A stretch of 9,034 nucleotides of DNA from Clostridiales bacterium (GTDB lineage: Bacteria; Bacillota; Clostridia; Oscillospirales; Oscillospiraceae), in the NCBI GenBank assembly GCA_003533405.1, contig DQDL01000043.1, positions 4,358 to 13,391 of the forward strand. Direction: 5' to 3'. The position numbers and the translations under genes were made by a program. Each line of letters begins with the position of its first letter. Positions within the stretch are counted from its first letter, which is position 1. The notes beneath the pieces were generated by a model, which saw only the letters and a program-made list of their open reading frames with translations, ran no database searches and was not told the origin of the DNA. This document shows positions 6,801-9,034 of this stretch, one piece after another.

Positions 6801-7411
6801 TTGCAGGCGGCAAGGTCAGCGTTGCAAAATCCGTTTCCACGATCAATGCCGGCTGTATCTCGGTCTCTGACGCCAGCGCAAGAGCAGGGGAAGAAGTTAC
6901 GGTTTCTGTCAGCTTGAGCGAAAACCCCGGTATTATGGTCATGGTGCTCGGCATCGACTACGACCGCAGCAAGCTGACCTTGGTCGGCCACGAAGATGCC
7001 GGGTTTACCGGCTGGACGGTCGCAAACAATGCAGTTTGGCTCGGCGATTCTAACAGCACCTATAACGGCGTTATATTGAAGCTGCGCTTTAAGGTGCTCG
7101 AAGGTGTCGAGGACGGAGACATACAGATCAACATGCTGTACTCGATCGGAGATATTGCAAATTACGACGAGGAAGTCATATGCCCCGATGTAAAGGCAGG
7201 TACTATAACTGTCGGCAGCGTACTACCCGGCGATTTTACCGGTGACGGTGTTGTTAATGCGCTTGACCTTCTCAGGCTCAAAAAGTTCCTTGCAGGCGAT
7301 AATGCTGAGCTGGCATGCAGCGGAGATGTTACCGGCGACGGCGTTGTAAATGCGCTTGATCTTCTCAGGGTGAAGAAGTTCCTTGCAGGCGATAATGTTG
7401 AACTTCACTAA
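3833..7411 (+). CDS. Secreted modular protein: M23-like peptidase, InlB-type and WSxW repeats, two cohesins, C-terminal dockerin
   Basis: This 1192-aa exported protein starts at ATG 3833 after AGGAGAGG (3821-3828). Residues 1-25 are a signal peptide (K-K-R, hydrophobic core, cleavage after A-S-A). Residues about 39-160 resemble an M23 metallopeptidase: H50 with D57, a middle histidine H106, and the H-V-H pair 141-143 after T-T-G-S. H50 to D57 is longer than the usual H-x3-D spacing, so activity is not assured. InlB/Flg_new-type repeats (N-A-N-G-G ... D-G-W-Y) lie at about 189-257, a degenerate one at 261-331, and a third at 736-806. Four G-x-W-S repeats lie between 372 and 732. A Cys/His-rich unit spans 810-865. 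Two cohesin-like beta domains follow (868-999, 1004-1127), then a duplicated type I dockerin (1133-1191). No LPxTG or SLH anchor is seen, so attachment would be through cohesin-dockerin contacts. Family knowledge: dockerins bind cohesins through calcium-loaded loops. The combined role is inferred. Confidence 0.9.
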   Translation: MKKRILSLVLAVLMIATLLPVSASADSVEYAMFPGDVVYVTQGAWGSYSHSNQNAFDLANNSNYRAPFSGTITQIKTSYNAVVLQSDNKVMWANGDYDYMSVCFVHDNDISDLYVGKHLNQGDIFYQPGVKDPGGLTTGSHVHICVNKGKTNNGISWFSGDVVPNKALFIKSSTVIQNSGGYTWVKADNITVTFNANGGSCSTSTKSISKGGSLGSLPTPTRTNYTFDGWYTAASGGTKISASTTFSSNTTVYAHWTINTAKVTLYNADKSVWQSTSANYGSSYTLPSSYPAKDGYYFCGWSYTDGAADYDIRPTEKLTISGAVNLYPVFVSYDKVVSGDVVYIYNVDDFDDDAYTAKEKTVDTTVEEDASYWGSWSTYTTSAVSPSSTRQVRTATLYRYYYFLCPSCGAHEPFWGTSDCGKAIPSSAWHEKWSTTPYSKSNYQKFSYTSARYYTTSLGDGQLWIFGSANLNDTAVGTIDSGSEAVVIKTGYSYRDYIKKTNTKTVSRTGYVFELTGCKHNYTAQSVAATDSEPEHVLYTCTECGDTYKEYLGNWSDWAAKLPGSVTSDSHDIETKTLYRYRDNTTTTQYGDWSASKTTTSKPTESNTLRITATKTFYNYYHYCCNYYDGMNNVDSISYGSGSHHYHTLKTTSQLSATSVADKGGKTLYGNSACSCNFYLWAQAGTFKTYEYTYQTRTATQVTTEGSWSAWQETKPESKTNRDIETATNYRYKLKTYAVTYDANGGTNAPASTVKAHNAAFKLSSTVPTRDGYNFLGWTTVKDGTVTYKPGDTYSGNNALSLYAKWEKIHTHTWDNGTVTKAATCTANGVKTFSCTGCSETKTAVISALGHIYENGKCTRCGAADPTVPIKVAVGEVGGYTGETVTVPVIVSDNNGFSQFTFKVSYNSSALTLTDITKGEVLKTSDSGAFTVDAANNTVSYTDSVNIESDGTLLYLTFKVSDSAAAGKYDVAVKADSFKNDSGKSVNNSIAGGKVSVAKSVSTINAGCISVSDASARAGEEVTVSVSLSENPGIMVMVLGIDYDRSKLTLVGHEDAGFTGWTVANNAVWLGDSNSTYNGVILKLRFKVLEGVEDGDIQINMLYSIGDIANYDEEVICPDVKAGTITVGSVLPGDFTGDGVVNALDLLRLKKFLAGDNAELACSGDVTGDGVVNALDLLRVKKFLAGDNVELH
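3947..4312 (+). other. Domain: M23/LytM-like peptidase module (low G+C)
   Basis: This segment encodes residues about 39-160 of the large secreted protein. Expected metal ligands are H50, D57 and H143, with H141 and H106 as the active-site histidines by family analogy. The sequence P-F-S-G-T-I-T before the central strands matches the usual A-P-x-x-G-x-V element. Hand counting gives about 40% G+C for 3961-4380 against about 54% for 4441-4740. Confidence 0.65.
4397..4825 (+). repeat. Two adjacent InlB/Flg_new-type beta repeats
   Basis: Residues about 189-257 carry the family signature: V-T-F-N-A-N-G-G, L-P-T-P-T-R, F-D-G-W-Y and a closing V-Y-A-H-W. Residues about 261-331 repeat the pattern in weaker form (Y-F-C-G-W-S, L-Y-P-V-F). 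Such repeats are common small beta domains in surface proteins. A third copy is at 6038-6250. Confidence 0.75.
4946..6028 (+). repeat. Four dispersed G-x-W-S-x-W repeats
   Basis: Units start near residues 372, 552, 590 and 705. Each has G-[SND]-W-S, a Ser/Thr/Pro-rich spacer, then a charged beta strand and an aromatic end (L-Y-R-Y, L-Y-R-Y, F-Y-N-Y, N-Y-R-Y). Two read W-S-D-W and W-S-A-W in full. Tyr-rich, Cys-containing insertions of about 150 and 85 residues separate units 1-2 and 3-4. Confidence 0.6.
6038..6250 (+). repeat. Third InlB/Flg_new-type repeat
   Basis: Residues about 736-806 show V-T-Y-D-A-N-G-G, V-P-T-R-D-G-Y-N-F-L-G-W and a closing L-Y-A-K-W. It lies between the last W-S-x-W unit and the Cys/His-rich unit and is the best conserved of the three copies. 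Confidence 0.78.
6434..7213 (+). other. Domains: two tandem cohesin-like modules
   Basis: Residues about 868-999 open with V-A-V-G-E-V-G-G-Y-T-G-E-T-V-T-V-P-V and contain F-K-V-S-Y-N-S-S-A-L and L-T-F-K-V, the layout of cohesin beta domains. Residues about 1004-1127 repeat it (A-R-A-G-E-E-V-T-V-S-V, L-G-I-D-Y-D, L-R-F-K-V-L). The two modules differ strongly from each other, whereas the second is close to the cohesin of the next gene. Confidence 0.72.
7229..7405 (+). repeat. Type I dockerin: two near-identical calcium-loop repeats
   Basis: Two 28-residue units (1133-1160 and 1164-1191, period 93 nt) differ at only three positions. Each carries G-D-[FV]-T-G-D-G-V-V-N-A-L-D-L-L-R with calcium ligands at loop positions 1, 5, 9 and 12 and Thr at position 3 where Asn or Asp is usual. 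The recognition pair at positions 10-11 is A-L in both units. The protein ends one residue after the second unit. Confidence 0.9.
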
Positions 7412-7418
7412 AACAAGA

Positions 7419-7446
7419 GCTCAGTGCAGCAAAAACTGCACTGAGC
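7419..7446 (+). other. Intergenic perfect hairpin between the two secreted-protein genes
   Basis: An 11-bp perfect stem pairs 7419-7429 (GCTCAGTGCAG) with 7436-7446, with loop CAAAAA. It starts 8 nt after the upstream stop. No T tract follows (GACTATGATAC), so it is not a standard intrinsic terminator. It could stabilise or separate the two messages, or weaken read-through. Confidence 0.6.
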
Positions 7447-7471
7447 GACTATGATACAAAAGGGAGTAACG

Positions 7472-9034
7472 ATGAAAAAACGAATTGCTAGTATTTTAAT
7501 GACGCTGTGTATGGTCGTTTCGCTCTTTTCCGGAATGAGCGCTGCATTTGCGGATGGCTCGGCACAGCTTATCGTCTCGACGCAGACGGCAAAAGTGGGC
7601 GATGAGGTCACTTTGAGTGTCAGCACGGCCAATAATCCCGGCGTTGCGGTTCTGACGCTCGGCATAAACTATGATGAAGCAAAGCTTGAGTTAGTCGGCT
7701 TTGAAAATAGCGGCTTTACCGGCTGGACGGTAAAAACAAGTGCTGTCTGGGTCGGAGACAGCGACAGCACATATAACGGTGAAATACTTAAGCTCAAGTT
7801 CAAGGTGCTCGATGGAGCAAGCGGCAAGGCAGAAGTGAGCCTGCGCTGCGGCAATGGCGATGCTTATAATTATAATGAAGAGCCTATCAGCTTTGAAATA
7901 GTAAGCGGTGGGGTTATAATTGAACAAGGGCATACACACAGCTACACCGAGAAAGTGACAGCCCCGACCTGCACGGAGGAGGGCTATACCACCCATATCT
8001 GCTCCTGCGGTGATAGCTATATCGATTGCTACACTGACGCACTTGACCATAAATTCGGTGAATGGAAGTATATCAAAGCTCCAACCTGCACCGAAGGAGG
8101 AAGCAATATCAGAACCTGCGAACGCTGCGGCGCAACAGAGATGGGTGATCTTTCAAGCCTTGGCCATGTAATCATCCATCATGACGCAAAAGCAGCAACC
8201 TGCACAGAAAATGGCTGGGCTGCATATGATACCTGCTCTCGCTGCGATTACAGCACCTACAAAGAGATACCGGCAACAGGCCATCATCACAATACAGTTG
8301 TGACCGAACCGACTTGTACTGAAAAGGGCTATACCACTCATACTTGTGCCTGTGGAGATAGCTATATCGATGACTATAGAGACGCATACGGCCATGATTT
8401 AATTTATATTGCTGACATAGACGCAAAATGTACGGAAAGCGGTTCTGAACCGTACGAGTATTGCGATCGTTGCGACTACACAACATGGACAGCAGACAAA
8501 GAGGTGCCCGCCCTCGGCCATGACTATATAAACGGCATATGCTCTCGCTGCGGGGAAGCAGACCCCGATTACAAGTTTGCACCCGATGCTCCCGAGCTCA
8601 AGATAACCACATCCTCGGGTAAGCCGAAGGTTTATTGGAATGAAGTTGATGGGGCGGTGAAATACTGGCTCTACCGTTCAACGGACGGCGTGAATTTTAA
8701 GTATTACGATTCGACGACCTCGACAAACTACACCAACAGATCGACGACCATCGGCACGACATACTACTACAAAGTCAAGGCGATAGATGCAAACGATGCA
8801 CGGTCTGAGTTCAGCGTTGTGAAGAGCATCCTGTGCAAGCCCGCAGCACCGACGCTGAGCATCAATCGTTCAAACGGTAAGCCGAAGCTCAGCTGGAAGG
8901 CTGTTTCGGGTGCGAAAAAGTATTGGGTGTACCGCAGTACCGATGGCGTGAACTTCAAGTACTGGGACAGCACCACAAAGACGACCTACACCAACAAGGG
9001 AGCAGCATCGGGCACGAAGTATTACTACCGTGTC
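7472..9034 (+). CDS. Secreted cohesin protein with Cys/His-rich repeats and FN3 domains, 3' end outside the window
   Basis: The frame from ATG 7472 stays open for 521 codons to the right edge. AGGGAG at 7461-7466 is the ribosome binding site. Residues 1-27 are a signal peptide (M-K-K-R, hydrophobic core, cleavage after A-F-A). Residues about 30-149 are a cohesin-like domain sharing F-T-G-W-T-V, the G-D-S-x-S-T-Y-N-G stretch and L-K-x-K-V-L-type strands with the second cohesin of the upstream protein. Residues about 154-365 hold five full and one partial Cys/His-rich repeats. Two tandem fibronectin type III-like domains follow (about 370-455 and 456-521+), each with G-K-P-K, a W and Y-R-S-T-D-G-V-N-F-K. 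Only 60 nt separate it from the upstream gene, so the two are likely co-expressed. Whether it ends in a dockerin or an anchor cannot be seen. No catalytic domain is visible, so an adhesive or scaffolding role outside the cell is inferred. Confidence 0.88.
   Translation, partial: MKKRIASILMTLCMVVSLFSGMSAAFADGSAQLIVSTQTAKVGDEVTLSVSTANNPGVAVLTLGINYDEAKLELVGFENSGFTGWTVKTSAVWVGDSDSTYNGEILKLKFKVLDGASGKAEVSLRCGNGDAYNYNEEPISFEIVSGGVIIEQGHTHSYTEKVTAPTCTEEGYTTHICSCGDSYIDCYTDALDHKFGEWKYIKAPTCTEGGSNIRTCERCGATEMGDLSSLGHVIIHHDAKAATCTENGWAAYDTCSRCDYSTYKEIPATGHHHNTVVTEPTCTEKGYTTHTCACGDSYIDDYRDAYGHDLIYIADIDAKCTESGSEPYEYCDRCDYTTWTADKEVPALGHDYINGICSRCGEADPDYKFAPDAPELKITTSSGKPKVYWNEVDGAVKYWLYRSTDGVNFKYYDSTTSTNYTNRSTTIGTTYYYKVKAIDANDARSEFSVVKSILCKPAAPTLSINRSNGKPKLSWKAVSGAKKYWVYRSTDGVNFKYWDSTTKTTYTNKGAASGTKYYYRV
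7931..8566 (+). repeat. Five and a half Cys/His-rich repeats of about 37-43 residues
   Basis: Each unit has [AT]-x-C-T-E-x-G, then a C-x-C-G-D or C-x-R-C pair, and ends with G-H or D-H. First cysteines fall at C167, C206, C244, C282 and C320. Units 1 and 4 use C-x-C (C-S-C-G-D-S-Y-I-D, C-A-C-G-D-S-Y-I-D), while units 2, 3, 5 and the partial sixth use C-x-R-C. The upstream gene carries related units near residues 518-553 and 810-865. Confidence 0.8.
8579..9034 (+). repeat. Tandem fibronectin type III-like domains (second cut by window end)
   Basis: Two copies with an 86-residue (258-nt) period align at G-K-P-K, Y-R-S-T-D-G-V-N-F-K-Y, Y-T-N and Y-Y-Y-[KR]-V. High similarity at both protein and DNA level suggests recent duplication. 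The array may continue past the window. Confidence 0.8.

Noticed and set aside
6371..6991. A 206-codon minus-strand frame opposite the cohesin region
   Set aside because: It is the complement of a clear cohesin-coding stretch and has no ribosome binding site or recognisable domain.
7419..7446. Intrinsic terminator between the two secreted genes
   Set aside because: The stem is strong but no run of T follows it; it is kept only as a hairpin of unknown role.
3833..9034. A cellulosome scaffoldin locus
   Set aside because: Cohesins and a dockerin are present, but no carbohydrate-binding module or glycoside hydrolase is visible, so a plant-polysaccharide role is not supported by this window.

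Overview
The window looks like chromosomal DNA of a Gram-positive member of the Clostridia, most likely a Ruminococcus- or Eubacterium siraeum-type gut Oscillospiraceae. This is inferred from the purine-rich ribosome binding sites, the AgrA/AgrC-type LytTR and GHKL regulators, the cohesin and type I dockerin modules, the InlB/Flg_new-type repeats and a roughly 50% G+C coding background. Species cannot be fixed from the sequence alone. Every gene reads on the + strand.

Layout: (1) 1-444 is the C-terminal part of a uracil permease, closed by a strong intrinsic terminator. (2) 504-651 is a compact tRNA-Gln(CUG) unit with its own promoter and terminator. (3) 736-2764 is a two-gene operon: a LytTR response regulator followed 4 nt later by a polytopic GHKL (AgrC-like) histidine kinase, closed by an intrinsic terminator. 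No AgrB/AgrD-type peptide or processing gene is visible beside it. (4) 2950-3705 is a second LytTR regulator with a GTG start, a weakly conserved acidic pocket and no kinase of its own. (5) 3833-7411 encodes a 1192-aa secreted modular protein: signal peptide, M23-type peptidase-like domain, two InlB-type repeats, four W-S-x-W repeats, a third InlB-type repeat, Cys/His-rich repeat, two cohesin-like domains and a C-terminal duplicated type I dockerin. (6) 7472 to beyond the window end encodes a second secreted protein: signal peptide, one cohesin-like domain closely related to the second cohesin of the previous gene, five and a half Cys/His-rich repeats, then tandem fibronectin type III domains. 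It is open at the right edge.

Likely working model (inference): the kinase/regulator pair and the lone LytTR regulator form a sensory block. The lone regulator sits directly upstream of the large secreted gene with no terminator between them. The two secreted proteins probably act outside the cell as parts of a cohesin-dockerin-linked surface assembly, one of them carrying a possible peptidoglycan-peptidase head. No carbohydrate-active catalytic domain is seen, so a cellulosome role is not supported. The most notable points are the peptidase-cohesin-dockerin architecture, the sharp drop in G+C confined to its N-terminal domain, and helically phased CAAAA(T) direct repeats next to extended -10 elements upstream of genes 5 and (less clearly) 4.
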